DNA of 64,000 bases from Vreelandella olivaria (lineage in GTDB: Bacteria > Pseudomonadota > Gammaproteobacteria > Pseudomonadales > Halomonadaceae), in the NCBI GenBank assembly GCA_004295565.1, contig AP019416.1, positions 4,402,001 through 4,466,000 of the forward strand, read 5' to 3'. The notes under the pieces were generated by a model. The model was not told where the DNA came from and did no database searches. It worked only from the letters and a program-made list of their open reading frames with translations. The position numbers were made by a program, and so were the translations under genes. Below are positions 10,232 through 19,477 of the stretch, piece by piece. Position 1 is the stretch's first letter. The number at the start of each line of letters is the position of its first letter.

Positions 10232-10256
10232 AAAAAAGGGCGGCAAAGGCCGCCCA
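10232..10256 (-). terminator. Rho-independent terminator after exaA
   Basis: Stem GGGCGGC (10238-10244) / GCCGCCC (10249-10255) with a short loop. On the minus strand it is followed by a run of six Ts (complement of 10232-10237). It lies about 15 bp past the exaA stop and just upstream of the pentapeptide gene, so most exaA transcripts should end here. Confidence 0.88.
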
Positions 10257-10271
10257 AAAGGTGTTAATAAC

Positions 10272-12172
10272 TTAACGGTTAGCCAACTCTTTAACGAAGG
10301 ACGGCAACTTGAAGACCCAGAACGAGCCGCCCTGGGCAATCGGTCGCGTCAGTTCAGCCATATCACCGCCCCAAAGCGGAACTGCACCGCCATAACCTGC
10401 AGTGACACCGATGTACTGCTCACCGTCCATTTCCCAGGTAACCGGTGGTGAAATGATGCCGGTACCTACCTGGAACTTCCAAAGCTCTTCCCCGGTTTCA
10501 GCATGGAAGGCTTTGAAGTAGCCATCCCCCGTACCGGTAAACACCAAATCACCGTGGGTAGCTAGCACGCCGGCCCATAGCGGCATAGGCTCTTTATGTT
10601 CCCAAGCGTACTCGCCGGTCACCGGGTCTATGGCGCGCAGAATACCCACATGGTCGTCGTACATACGCTTAATACGGAAGCCCATACCCAAGTATGCGGC
10701 GCCTTCCACGTACTCGACTTCCTCGTCCAGTAATCTTCTTTCCAATGGTTGCCGGGTACGTAGAAGAGCCCTGTGTCCTCGCTATACGCCATGGGGTTCC
10801 AGTTTTTACCGCCTAAAAACGGCGGTGACACTTCAACGGGTTCAGAGCGGGTTTGTCCTTCTTCTAAACGCGGTGGACGCTGGCCTTCAGCCTCAACCGG
10901 GCGACCGGTTTCCAGATCGATATGGGTCGCCCAGGAGATGTTATCGACAAATGGGAAGGCGTTGATGAGCTCGCCGTTAGTGCGGTCAGTGACATAGAAG
11001 AAGCCATTACGGTCGGCGTGGGCACCGGCGTTGACCGTTTGGCCGTTTTCATCTTCGTATTCGAACAGCACGATCTCGTTATTGCCTGAGAAGTCCCAGG
11101 TATCGTTGGGCGTGTGCTGATAGAACCACTTCACTTCGCCGGTCGAAGGGTCGATACCCAATTGACCAGAGGTATATAGGCTGTCGTAGTCAGACGGGTC
11201 GCCGTCTTCAGAGGTGCGTGCCCACCCGTTCCAGGGGGCAGGGTTACCCGCGCCAATGATAATGGTATTGGTGTCAGGGTCGAAGCTGGCGCTCTGCCAT
11301 GGCGCACCGCCACCTTGGCTCCAGGCTTGTACTTTGCCGGTTTCGCTGTCTGGGTCATCGGGCCAGGAGGGCGCGCTGGCATCCCCCGTCGGGGTGCTCT
11401 CCTCACCGTTCAAACGCCCCATATGGCCTTCAACAAAGGGGCGCATCCAAATCTCTTCACCGGTATCAGGGTCACGGGCATAGAGCTTACCCACAATGCC
11501 GAACTCATCCCCTGAAGAGCCATGAATCAACAATACGCGGCCCGTTTCGCTATCTTCTACAATCGTTGGTGCGCCCGTCATGGTATAACCCGCACGGTGG
11601 TCACCAAAGCGTTCTCGCCACACTACTTCACCGGTATCTTTATTGAGCGCCACAATCCCCGCATCCAGCGTACCGAAGAACACCTTGTCGCCGTATATGG
11701 CCGCGCCGCGGTTCACGACGTCGCAGCAAGGGCGAATATCGCTGGGCAGTCGATGGTTATAAGACCACAGCCTCTTTCCAGTACGTGCATCAATGGCAAA
11801 AATACGTGAATAGGAGCCGGTAACATAAATAACGCCTTCATGAATCAGCGCCTGTGACTCCTGGCCACGCTGCATTTCATCGCCAAAGGAGTGAGACCAT
11901 GCAGGGGTCAGCATCTCTACATTGTCTGCGTTAATTTGATCAAGCGGGCTGTAGCGCTGGGCTTTCACGCCCATACCGTACATCAACACCGTTTCAGTGG
12001 TGTTATGGTCATTGAGAATATCGTCCCAGGTCACCTCGCTGGCGTGGGCTGTCAGTGCAACGCCTCCAACACCTAGGGCAGAGGCATAAGCAACGGCGGC
12101 GGTGAGAGTACGCAGGCGAAAGGGCCACGAAATTTTGCGGGCTGACGTGTTGTTATTGATAGCGTATGTCAT
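10272..12172 (-). CDS. exaA: Quinoprotein ethanol dehydrogenase ExaA (PQQ, calcium type), frameshifted
   Basis: Periplasmic PQQ alcohol dehydrogenase with eight-bladed propeller, about 633 residues. The signal peptide ends near 'ALTAHASEV'. The vicinal disulfide that stacks on PQQ is '[12 protein letters not shown]', and propeller tryptophan-docking motifs recur. The catalytic region '[14 protein letters not shown]' has Ser two residues after the catalytic Asp; lanthanide enzymes have Asp there, so this is the calcium form. The sequence follows Pseudomonas ExaA closely, e.g. '[11 protein letters not shown]' and '[18 protein letters not shown]'-like segments. The frame breaks near 10738 ('[20 protein letters not shown]'). 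Start ATG is at 12172. It is divergent from the cytochrome c550 gene that should accept its electrons. Confidence 0.95.
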
Positions 12173-12432
12173 GGGTTTTCCATCCGAGTAATGATCACAA
12201 TGCAATGGCTGCAAAGCGGCCAAGCTGCTGCTTGCGTGGTGTCAGCAAGACTAAGCTCAGCTTAGAAGCCCAGATCAAAAACCCATCTACCCCTCCAGTC
12301 GCGTTCGCATCCTGAATTAGCACTACTTCCAAAGGAGGAGGCTGGCGATACCTAAGGTGCTATAGGTTCGGCAAGTATGCCTGCCTATGCTCACTCAAGT
12401 GACGATACATTGATCCCCTGAGGAGCTATTCC
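12173..12432. promoter_or_regulatory. Divergent promoter region between exaA and cytochrome c550
   Basis: A 260-bp non-coding region that must drive exaA leftward and the cytochrome/SoxYZ/ercA genes rightward. It contains the 13-mer ACTACTTCCAAAG (12322-12334) also found upstream of pqqA, and CCTAAGGTGCT (12351-12361), which recurs just upstream of ercA. The cytochrome gene has the ribosome binding site GAGGAG about 8 bp before its ATG. Confidence 0.6.
12322..12334 (+). promoter_or_regulatory. Candidate regulator site (13-mer shared with pqqA promoter)
   Basis: ACTACTTCCAAAG, identical to 5297-5309. It ends 98 bp upstream of the cytochrome c550 start. In both places the element GGTGCT follows at nearly the same distance (34 and 36 bp from the start of the 13-mer). 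I infer a common activator site, plausibly for the ErbR-like regulator. Confidence 0.45.
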
Positions 12433-12951
12433 ATGACAACGCTTACAAAAACAATCTCAAAAACAATCTCAAAAACAATCACACCAGCAATCTCAAAAAC
12501 AGGCTCTACAAAAACATCCATAGGCCAAGCGGGTGCTATCGCCCTTGTGGCCCTGCTGGCTGCACCGCTGGCATGGTCTCATGGCAGCGTGACCCCTCAA
12601 GCCGTTGATATTAAAGATCTCGAGCGTTTAGGTGACGAATGGCGGGAAGAGAACCCCTACCGTGATCATCCCCAGCATGATCTAGCCGTGGATATTGGCG
12701 CCCGCGCTTACAACAGCAACTGCGCCGCTTGCCACGGCTTAGAAGCAAAATCCGGCGGCATCGCCCCCGACCTGCGCGAGCTGGAGAACGGCCCATGGGG
12801 CGATGAGTGGTTCAAAGAGCTGGTCACTAACGGATCTGAGCGCAACGGCCGTGTCCTCATGCCGCGAATGTCCGACTACGTCAGCCAAGAAGGGCTATGG
12901 GCCATCCGCACTTGGTTAGAAACGGTCAGCATAGAAACTACCGGACAGTAA
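12433..12951 (+). CDS. Cytochrome c550 (PedF/ExaB-like), electron acceptor of ExaA
   Basis: Monohaem periplasmic cytochrome c of 172 residues with haem motif CAACH at about residue 97 and a distal Met candidate in 'RVLMPRMSDY'. 'SNCAACHGLEAKSGGIAPDL' and 'LWAIRTWLE' match the PedF/ExaB type that takes electrons from PQQ alcohol dehydrogenases. GAGGAG precedes the ATG. The N-terminus is unusual: before the hydrophobic export helix ([15 protein letters not shown]) there are about 30 Thr/Lys/Ser-rich residues encoded partly by three 12-bp tandem repeats. A shorter start is not obvious. The gene is intact and starts a rightward series of PQQ-associated genes. Confidence 0.9.
   Translation: MTTLTKTISKTISKTITPAISKTGSTKTSIGQAGAIALVALLAAPLAWSHGSVTPQAVDIKDLERLGDEWREENPYRDHPQHDLAVDIGARAYNSNCAACHGLEAKSGGIAPDLRELENGPWGDEWFKELVTNGSERNGRVLMPRMSDYVSQEGLWAIRTWLETVSIETTGQ
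12447..12482 (+). repeat. 12-bp tandem repeat, three copies, inside the cytochrome c550 gene
   Basis: AAAAACAATCTC at 12447-12458 and 12459-12470, then AAAAACAATCAC at 12471-12482 (one mismatch). Each unit encodes four residues (KTIS repeated, then KTIT). A further partial copy, CAATCTCAAAAAC, follows near 12488. The repeats lie in the n-region before the export helix, so copy-number change would alter only the leader. Confidence 0.9.
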
Positions 12952-12971
12952 TCCCTAAGCTGGGAGGCACT

Positions 12972-13799
12972 ATGGCAACCCCAACGCCCACCATAATGTT
13001 ACAACGGCCCGCCGCGGCTCTCACGGCACTCCTCGCGGCGTTTATCTGGCTAATATTTATGTTGCCCTCCACCGCGTTGGCCGCCGTGAACAGCGCTGAA
13101 CAGGATCCGCTTGATTCCTTTATGTGGCCTGTGTACCGCGAGCGCTTTTTGGGCGACGCCCCCGTGGTGTTTGATGAGCGGGTCATCGTTAGCGCGCCAA
13201 GTTTCGCCGAAGACTCAGGCCAAGTGCCCATTGAGCTAGACGCCAGCGGATTAGAAGCCAGCGGCGAGCCGATAACCGACATTATCGCCTGGGTGGATCT
13301 CAATCCTATTCCCCGCCTGTTTCACTACTCACCGATGAGCCATGGCCTAGCCAAGCTTTCGTTAAATATTCGCCTGGAACAAGCCTCTGCGGTACGCGTA
13401 GCAGTGAAACAGGGAGGTACCTGGCATGTGGGCGGCACCTACATTGAAGCAGAAGGCGGCGGCTGTACCACGCCGGGTATTGCCGGCGCCGACAACGACT
13501 GGGAAAACACCTTCGGCGAGCTGCAGGGTCGGCTGTTTGCCCATGAGAGCGAACAGCGCCTGCGGGTGCGCCTTTCTCACCCCATGGACAGCGGCTTAAT
13601 TCCCAGCCTGCCCGCCTTTTACGTACAGTCGTTTGAACTGCTGGATCAGCAGGGCCAGCAAGTGGCCGCGCTGGATATCGAAGCGTCGGTGAGCGCCAAC
13701 CCCACCCTAGGGTTTCATATGCGCCCCTCTCCGGAAGGCTATGTGATTGGCGCCCGGGACAACAACGGCAACCGCTTTTCTATGGGTCTGCAGCCATGA
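12972..13799 (+). CDS. Quinoprotein dehydrogenase-associated SoxYZ-like carrier
   Basis: Secreted 275-residue protein. ATG at 12972 follows GGGAGG. The signal peptide MATPTPTIMLQRPAAALTAL ends near 'STALAAV'. The first half is SoxY-like and ends in the carrier motif 'EAEGGGCTTPG', whose single Cys corresponds to the swinging-arm Cys of SoxY. The second half is SoxZ-like, with 'RLSHPMDSGLIPSLPAFYVQ' and 'SANPTLGFHM'. Fused SoxYZ-like carriers of this kind are known as companions of PQQ dehydrogenases; the carried group and partner enzymes are not established. It ends overlapping the start of the zinc hydrolase gene by 4 nt. Intact. Confidence 0.9.
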   Translation: MATPTPTIMLQRPAAALTALLAAFIWLIFMLPSTALAAVNSAEQDPLDSFMWPVYRERFLGDAPVVFDERVIVSAPSFAEDSGQVPIELDASGLEASGEPITDIIAWVDLNPIPRLFHYSPMSHGLAKLSLNIRLEQASAVRVAVKQGGTWHVGGTYIEAEGGGCTTPGIAGADNDWENTFGELQGRLFAHESEQRLRVRLSHPMDSGLIPSLPAFYVQSFELLDQQGQQVAALDIEASVSANPTLGFHMRPSPEGYVIGARDNNGNRFSMGLQP

Positions 13800-14740
13800 A
13801 AATGCGCTTTTTAGCGAGCCTAGCGGCGCTGCTGACCACACCGCTAGCGGCCAGCGTGCCGGTCATGTTCTGCGAACGTCCGCTAACGGCCCAGCCAATT
13901 GCAAAAATACCTGGATGGTGGAAGGCTCAAGAGAAGAGCTTTCCACCAGCAACTGCGGCCATATCGGCAACCAAGCATTTATTGTCACGCCCAGCGGCGT
14001 CATTCTCATTGACAGCGGCAGCAGTCCGGCATTTGGCGAAGCATTAAAAACAGTGATTGCTCAGCACACCTCCCACCCCGTACGCTGGGTTTTGAATACC
14101 CATCACCACCCCGATCACTTTTTTCGGTAATGCCTCCTTCGACGAGGCAGAGCACTTCACCTTAGCCAACACCCGTGCGCTGATGGCCCGGGACCGGGAA
14201 GCACTGATCGATAACGTAGAGCGGCTGACCGGGCGCAGCTTGGCGCGCTCGCATATTGCCCTGCCCGACACGATTGAGGCAGGCGAGGTAACGCTGGGGA
14301 GCTACCCACTCACGCTATACGCCATGAGCGGTCACAGCGGTGGTGACTTAGTCATTATGGATCACGCCACCGAGGTGCTGTTTTTGGGCGATATGGGCTT
14401 CTACCAACGTGCGGCCGCTACGGCTCACAGCCCTGGCTTGCAACAGTGGCAGGAAGAACTTAACGATCTACGTGCTCTCAACGCCAGAATCGCCGTGCCC
14501 GGCCATGGCCCCAGCGCGCCGCCCAACACGGTTTTAGAGCAAACCGCCCACTACCTCGCATGGCTAGACCAGCACCTCAGTAACGTGGCTAGCGAAGGAC
14601 TGGGTGCCAACCATGCCTTGGCCATCGAGATTCCGGACGCCTTTGACACCATAGCGCTCACTGAATATGAGTTTACCCGTAGCGTGATGCAGCTTTACCC
14701 TCACTATGAAGCACGGCTGCTGTGGGGCACCCCACAATAA
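13796..14740 (+). CDS. Quinoprotein relay system zinc metallohydrolase, frameshifted
   Basis: Secreted metallo-beta-lactamase fold protein of about 314 residues, starting MKMRFLASLAALLTTPLAAS. Zinc-site motif 'NTHHHPDHFFG' (HxHxDH-like) is followed by 'MSGHSGGDLVIM' and 'VLFLGDMGFYQRA', and the third His lies in 'IAVPGHGPSAPP'. Two frame breaks are seen: one near 13880, and one near 14127 where an extra T (TTTTTT instead of TTTTT) creates an early stop. The family occurs beside quinoprotein dehydrogenases together with the SoxYZ-like carrier, and is thought to act on a carrier-bound group. The ATG overlaps the stop of the carrier gene, so coupling is likely. Confidence 0.87.
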
Positions 14741-14751
14741 GGAGCACACCT

Positions 14752-16525
14752 ATGCCGCTTACCCTGGCAGATGCCGCCGAACCCACTGACACATTGGGCG
14801 AACTGCACAGCGACACCCAGGCCGTTTACTGGCTGGCTCGCTGCCCGCAAACGGGCGGCATGCAGCTTTGGCGATGGACGGCTGACAGCAACGAGGCGCC
14901 GCAATGTTTGATAGAGGACGCTGTGGGCAGCCGCGTGAACCAGTACGGCGGCGGCAGCTATACGCCACTGACAGGTGGCGTCGTATGGGCGCGCCAGCAC
15001 GACCAGGCCATTATGCACCTCGACCACCACGGCGCCAGCCACTGCTGGCAGAAGCGGCCACAAACAGCCTATGGGGGCTGTGCGCAGACCCTAAGCGCCA
15101 GCGTGTATTAGCGGTTGAGGAAGATACCCACGGTCAGCGTCTGATCGCCATCACGGGCAGCGGGCGGCAAGTATTGGCAGAAGGCTGCGACTTCTACGGC
15201 GCGCCGATATTAAGCGACGACGGCAACTATGTAGCGTGGGTGAGCTGGTCACTGCCTCATATGCCCTGGCAGCGTAGTCAGTTGCATCTCGCACAGGTGG
15301 CGGCTAACGGTAGGCTTGAAGCCTTTGAGCGCTGGGACTTCGGCGCAGCGCTTAGCCAGCCGCAGTTTGACCCCCATAACGTGCTGATTTGCATGAGCGA
15401 TCACGCGGGTTGGTGGCAACCCTGGCAGGTTAGCTTGGCCACTCCCCTTTGTCTAAGCAGCGCCCCGGTGGATCACATCACCACACCGTGGCAGCTAGGT
15501 GAGCGCCAGCACGCTTGGCGGGACAATCGGCAGGTTTACTGTCAACTCCACCAAGGGGCAGCTCAGCTTTACCGACGCTCCAACGAGCAGGTGGCAGCAC
15601 TGCTACCTACCCCAGGTCGCGTGGTAAGCATCACGCTGGCAAGGCACGGTGACTACGCCATAGTGCAAAGCGCTACCAGCGGCGCCCAACTGATACGTTT
15701 TACCGACAATTATCCACACCGCTGCCTAGCGGGTAACGTTGTGGATCACTTAGCGGGTAGCCTGGTGGCCAAAAATTCCGCCATCGCGCAATGGCTGGAA
15801 GCCCCGTTGGCAACGAAGGCGAAACAGTTCACGGTTTTTTCTATTCAGCCTCAGCCAACCACTCTGCGCCGCTGATTGTACGCGTTCACGGCGGGCCTAC
15901 TGCCGCCACTTACCCTGTTTACGACCCGCTGGTGGCCTACTGGCAGCAGCAGGGCTTCCATGTGCTGGATATCAACCCACGCGGCAGCGGCAACTTTGGC
16001 CGCCGTTACCGCGAGTGTTTAGCGGGCCAGTGGGGCATCAGCGATACTGACGATGTGATCGCCCTGGTTAACGCCGCCTGCGCACGCTTTGCGATAGATA
16101 CAGCGCGCTGCTTTATCCGTGGTCAAAGCGCTGGTGGGTTTACCGCCCTCAATGCCCTGGTCGCCACGCCACTGTTTGCTGCGGCCACCAGCCTGTACGG
16201 GGTAACCGATGCGTTATCGCTATCAGCAAAAACACATCGTTTTGAGTCTGGCTACCTGGGCTGGCTAATCGGTGACGAGTCTCTGCTCGCCCAGCGCAGC
16301 CCTACCTATAAAGTTCCCCATTGCCAGCGCCCTTTGCGGGCACTGTTTATCCAGGGTGGCAAAGATGCCGTGGTAGTACCGGAGCAGACCCACGCCATGG
16401 CGCGGCATATCGAACAGCAAGGTGGTGAGGCGCAAACATTGCTATTCGATAACGAATACCACGGCATTCGCCACCCTCAGGCGCGCCAAACCATGCTGGC
16501 TCGCGAGCTGGCCTTTTATCAATAA
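14752..16525 (+). CDS. pqqH: S9-family serine peptidase PqqH-like, frameshifted
   Basis: Prolyl-oligopeptidase-like protein of about 590 residues: an N-terminal beta-propeller ('VNQYGGGSYTPL', 'GCDFYGAPILSDDGNYVAWV') and a C-terminal alpha/beta hydrolase domain. The triad residues are visible: Ser in 'IRGQSAGGFTALNA', Asp in 'QGGKDAVVVPEQ' and His in 'NEYHGIRHP'. Two frame breaks, near 15075 (G run) and near 15803 (C run). The ATG at 14752 follows AAGGAG. Its place immediately before ercA and ercS' matches the gene called pqqH in Pseudomonas aeruginosa. It may process PqqA or other peptides; direct evidence for that is lacking. Confidence 0.85.
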
Positions 16526-16572
16526 GATGACTTGCCCCTAACGACGGCACCAAGGTCGTAGCGCAACAATCT

Positions 16573-16583
16573 CCTAAGGTGCT
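16573..16583 (+). promoter_or_regulatory. CCTAAGGTGCT element upstream of ercA
   Basis: CCTAAGGTGCT is an exact 11-base copy of 12351-12361 upstream of cytochrome c550. Here it lies 8-18 bp before the ATG at 16591 and 38-48 bp before the ATG at 16621. The AAGG inside it could serve as a ribosome binding site for the upstream ATG, so the repeat may be partly translational rather than regulatory. Confidence 0.3.
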
Positions 16584-16620
16584 TAAGATAATGGTTAACA
16601 ATTATAAACGAGATCGCCCC

Positions 16621-17783
16621 ATGACTTCGCCGCTCACGCAACTTCGTAAGTTTGTCGCGCCTGAAATTATTTTTGGCGACGGGGCGCGCCACGCTGCGGG
16701 CAACTACGTCACTACTTTCGGGGCAGAAAAGGTACTGCTGGTCTCTGACCCAGGCGTACTGCTGGCAGGCTGGGTGACCGATATTGAAGCCAAACTGCTG
16801 GAAGCCAACATTGCCGTTGAGCGTTTTACCGCCGTATCACCCAACCCACGGGTAGATGAGATTATGGCCGGTGCGGAGATCTATCGTGAAACCGGCTGCA
16901 AGGCGATTGTGGCGATAGGCGGTGGCAGCCCGATGGACTGCGCCAAGGGGATTGGGATCGTCACGGCCCACGGCGGGCACATTCTCGATTTTGAAGGCGT
17001 TGATACGATTCGCGTGCCGATTCCTCCGCTGATTTTCATTCCTTCAACGGCGGGCACCTCGGCGGATATTTCCCAGTTTGCGATTATTTCCGACCAGCAG
17101 CGGCGCATGAAATTCTCGATTATCAGCAAGGCCGTCGTCCCGGATGTGTCACTGATCGATCCTGAAGTCACCATGACCATGTCGCCCTACCTGACCGCTT
17201 GTACCGGGGTCGACGCGTTAGTGCATGCCATTGAAGCGTTCGTTTCAACTGGCAGCGGCCCGCTCACCGATACCCACGCTTTGGAAGCCATGCGTTTGAT
17301 CAGCAGCCATCTCGAGGCGCTGGTGGCGAACCCCACCGATGGCGAGCTGCGTGCTCAGGTAATGCTGGGCAGCATGCAAGCGGGCTTGGCGTTCTCAAAC
17401 GCGATTTTGGGCGCAGTACACGCCATGTCGCATAGTTTGGGCGGCTTCTTAGATCTCCCCACGGTTTGTGCAACGCTATGCTGTTAGAGCACGTGGTGGC
17501 CTATAACTACGAAGCCGCCCCCGATCGTTTTAAGCGGGTCGCCGAAGCCGTCGGTATCGACTGCCGGGGACTGTCACAGCAGCAGATTAAAAAAGCGCTG
17601 TTTCGGTATTTAGTCGATTTAAAACATGCGGTTGGCCTGGGCGGCACGCTTGGTAAGATGGGTGTCTCACGCAGCGACGTGCCGTTTCTCACCAACCACG
17701 CGCTGGGCGACCCCTGCATTTTGACCAACCCGCGCCGTTCCAACTCGCGGGATGTAGCGGTGGTGTACGAAGAGGCGCTATGA
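16621..17783 (+). CDS. ercA: Iron-containing alcohol dehydrogenase ErcA, frameshifted
   Basis: Group III (iron-activated) alcohol dehydrogenase of about 387 residues. The NAD-binding motif 'IVAIGGGSPMDCAKGIG' and 'PSTAGTSADISQFAII' are clear. Metal ligands fall in 'VDALVHAIEAF', 'AVHAMSHSLGG' and, after the frame break, 'LPHGLCNAMLLEHV'. The break near 17462 is a missing C in CTCCCCACGG. An upstream in-frame ATG at 16591 is possible. In Pseudomonas ErcA has a regulatory role in the ethanol-oxidation signalling cascade rather than a bulk catabolic one. It overlaps the start of the ercS' kinase gene by 4 nt. Confidence 0.92.
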
Positions 17784-19477
17784 AAAAAGCCAACGATCCC
17801 TCGGGCTTTTCGGTCAGCGATCTGCTTGGGCTGGGTCAGCAGTCGGCGCGCAAAAGCTACTATCGCGAGCTATCCGCGCGTCTAGAAGAGCTTGAGGTTG
17901 AGCGCAACCGCTATAAATGGCTATTTGAGAACGCGCTACACGGCATTTTTCAGGCGTCGCTCTCCGGAAAGCTGCGCGCCGCCAACCCGGCACTTGCCAC
18001 CATGCTAGACGACCCTAGCGTGGCGTATACGCTGGAGCGCTGCGCGCGCTTTGACGCGCTGTTTGTTAACGCGACTACTGGGCAACAGCTGCGCGACCTG
18101 CTGCTCATTCAAGGGCACGTAACAGGCCAAACCACCTTGCTGCAGGGAGCCTCTGGTCGCCAGGTTCCCGTCGCCATTACGCTGATCAAAAAGCCCGCCG
18201 AACTTGCCGGAGATGAAGACCTGATCGAAGGCTTTGTGGCCGATATTACCGAGCGTGAGCGCGCCCGCCAGCACTTGGAAACACTCAACGCCCACTTGGA
18301 AGCCCGGGTAGCTGACCGCACCCAGGCACTTGAACGACTCAACGAGGAGCTTAGAAGCGCGCGCGATGCTGCCGAGTTTGCCAACCACAGCAAAGACCGC
18401 TATCTGGCCGCCGCCAGCCATGACCTGCTGCAACCCATGAACGCGGCACGCTTATTGGTGGCCTCACTACAGGAGCGGTTGAACGACAGCGATAATCTAG
18501 CCCTGATTGAGAGGGTGCAAAACTCGCTGGAAGGCGCCGAAGCGATTCTTTCCGATCTACTGGATATTTCCAAACTGGATCACGGCCAGGTACAGCCGCA
18601 ATTACGCCACTTTAGACTCGACGATATTCTTAGCCATCTCGCTGAAGAGTTTGCCCCCGTGGCGCAACGGAAAGGGTTAACGCTGCGCTATGTGCCTTGT
18701 CATCAGGCGGTGACCAGCGACCCTCATCTACTCAGCCGTATTGTGCGCAACTTTCTGGCTAACGCTTGCCGCTATACCCAGCGTGGCGGCATTTGCTTAG
18801 GCGTGCGACGCCACAGTGACGACAGCCTGGCCGTACACGTCGTCGATAGCGGTATTGGTATTCCCGAAAGCGACTACCAGCTTATTTTCCGAGAGTTTCA
18901 TCAACTCAACGCCACCCGGGCGCGCGATCGCCAGGGCGTTGGCCTGGGGCTTGCGATTGTGGAGCGGATTAGCCAGCGCCTTGAGCACCCGCTTTCTGTG
19001 CGCTCTGCCCCCGGCCAAGGCTCCTGTTTTGCGGTTAGGGTGCCCCGTGCCAACGGCATTTCCTTTAGCCAAACACCCGCCCCCAGCGCGCCGTTTTCCG
19101 CTGACGCCGAGTTCGAAGGAGTGCGCGTACTGATCCTGGATAACGAACCCGCCATTCTTGAAGGCATGGCACTGTTGCTAAGTGAATGGCAGATTAGTTG
19201 CGATACCGCGCTGGATGTGGCGGCCGCCAAAGCCTGCCTGGAGGCGCCGGATATGCTGCTGGTCGACTTGCACTTAGACGAGAACGTGACGGGGCTGGAG
19301 GCCATTCGACAACTTCGCCACCACTGGCATGACCCGCAATTACCCGCCGCCATTATCAGTGCCGACCGCTCTGACCACTGGCAAAGGCGGCTACGCCATG
19401 CCGGCGTTCCGCAGTTGAACAAGCCGGTACGCCCCGGCAAACTGCGCGCACTACTACGTAGTCTGCTCAATGGCTAA
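17780..19477 (+). CDS. ercS': Hybrid sensor histidine kinase ErcS'-like
   Basis: 565 residues, intact. An N-terminal PAS-like segment (residues ~45-160) leads into a coiled coil ('HLETLNAHLEARVADRTQAL'). The HisKA domain has 'AASHDLLQPMNAARLL' with the phospho-accepting His, and the HATPase has N box 'RNFLANACRYTQRGG', G1 'DSGIGIPE' and G2 'GVGLGLAI'. The C-terminal receiver domain has the phospho-Asp in 'MLLVDLHLDENVTG'. No transmembrane segment is evident, so it senses a cytoplasmic cue. Its position directly after ercA copies the ercA-ercS' pair of Pseudomonas, and it should feed the ErbR regulon. The start overlaps ercA and the end overlaps pqqF. Confidence 0.92.
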   Translation: MKKANDPSGFSVSDLLGLGQQSARKSYYRELSARLEELEVERNRYKWLFENALHGIFQASLSGKLRAANPALATMLDDPSVAYTLERCARFDALFVNATTGQQLRDLLLIQGHVTGQTTLLQGASGRQVPVAITLIKKPAELAGDEDLIEGFVADITERERARQHLETLNAHLEARVADRTQALERLNEELRSARDAAEFANHSKDRYLAAASHDLLQPMNAARLLVASLQERLNDSDNLALIERVQNSLEGAEAILSDLLDISKLDHGQVQPQLRHFRLDDILSHLAEEFAPVAQRKGLTLRYVPCHQAVTSDPHLLSRIVRNFLANACRYTQRGGICLGVRRHSDDSLAVHVVDSGIGIPESDYQLIFREFHQLNATRARDRQGVGLGLAIVERISQRLEHPLSVRSAPGQGSCFAVRVPRANGISFSQTPAPSAPFSADAEFEGVRVLILDNEPAILEGMALLLSEWQISCDTALDVAAAKACLEAPDMLLVDLHLDENVTGLEAIRQLRHHWHDPQLPAAIISADRSDHWQRRLRHAGVPQLNKPVRPGKLRALLRSLLNG

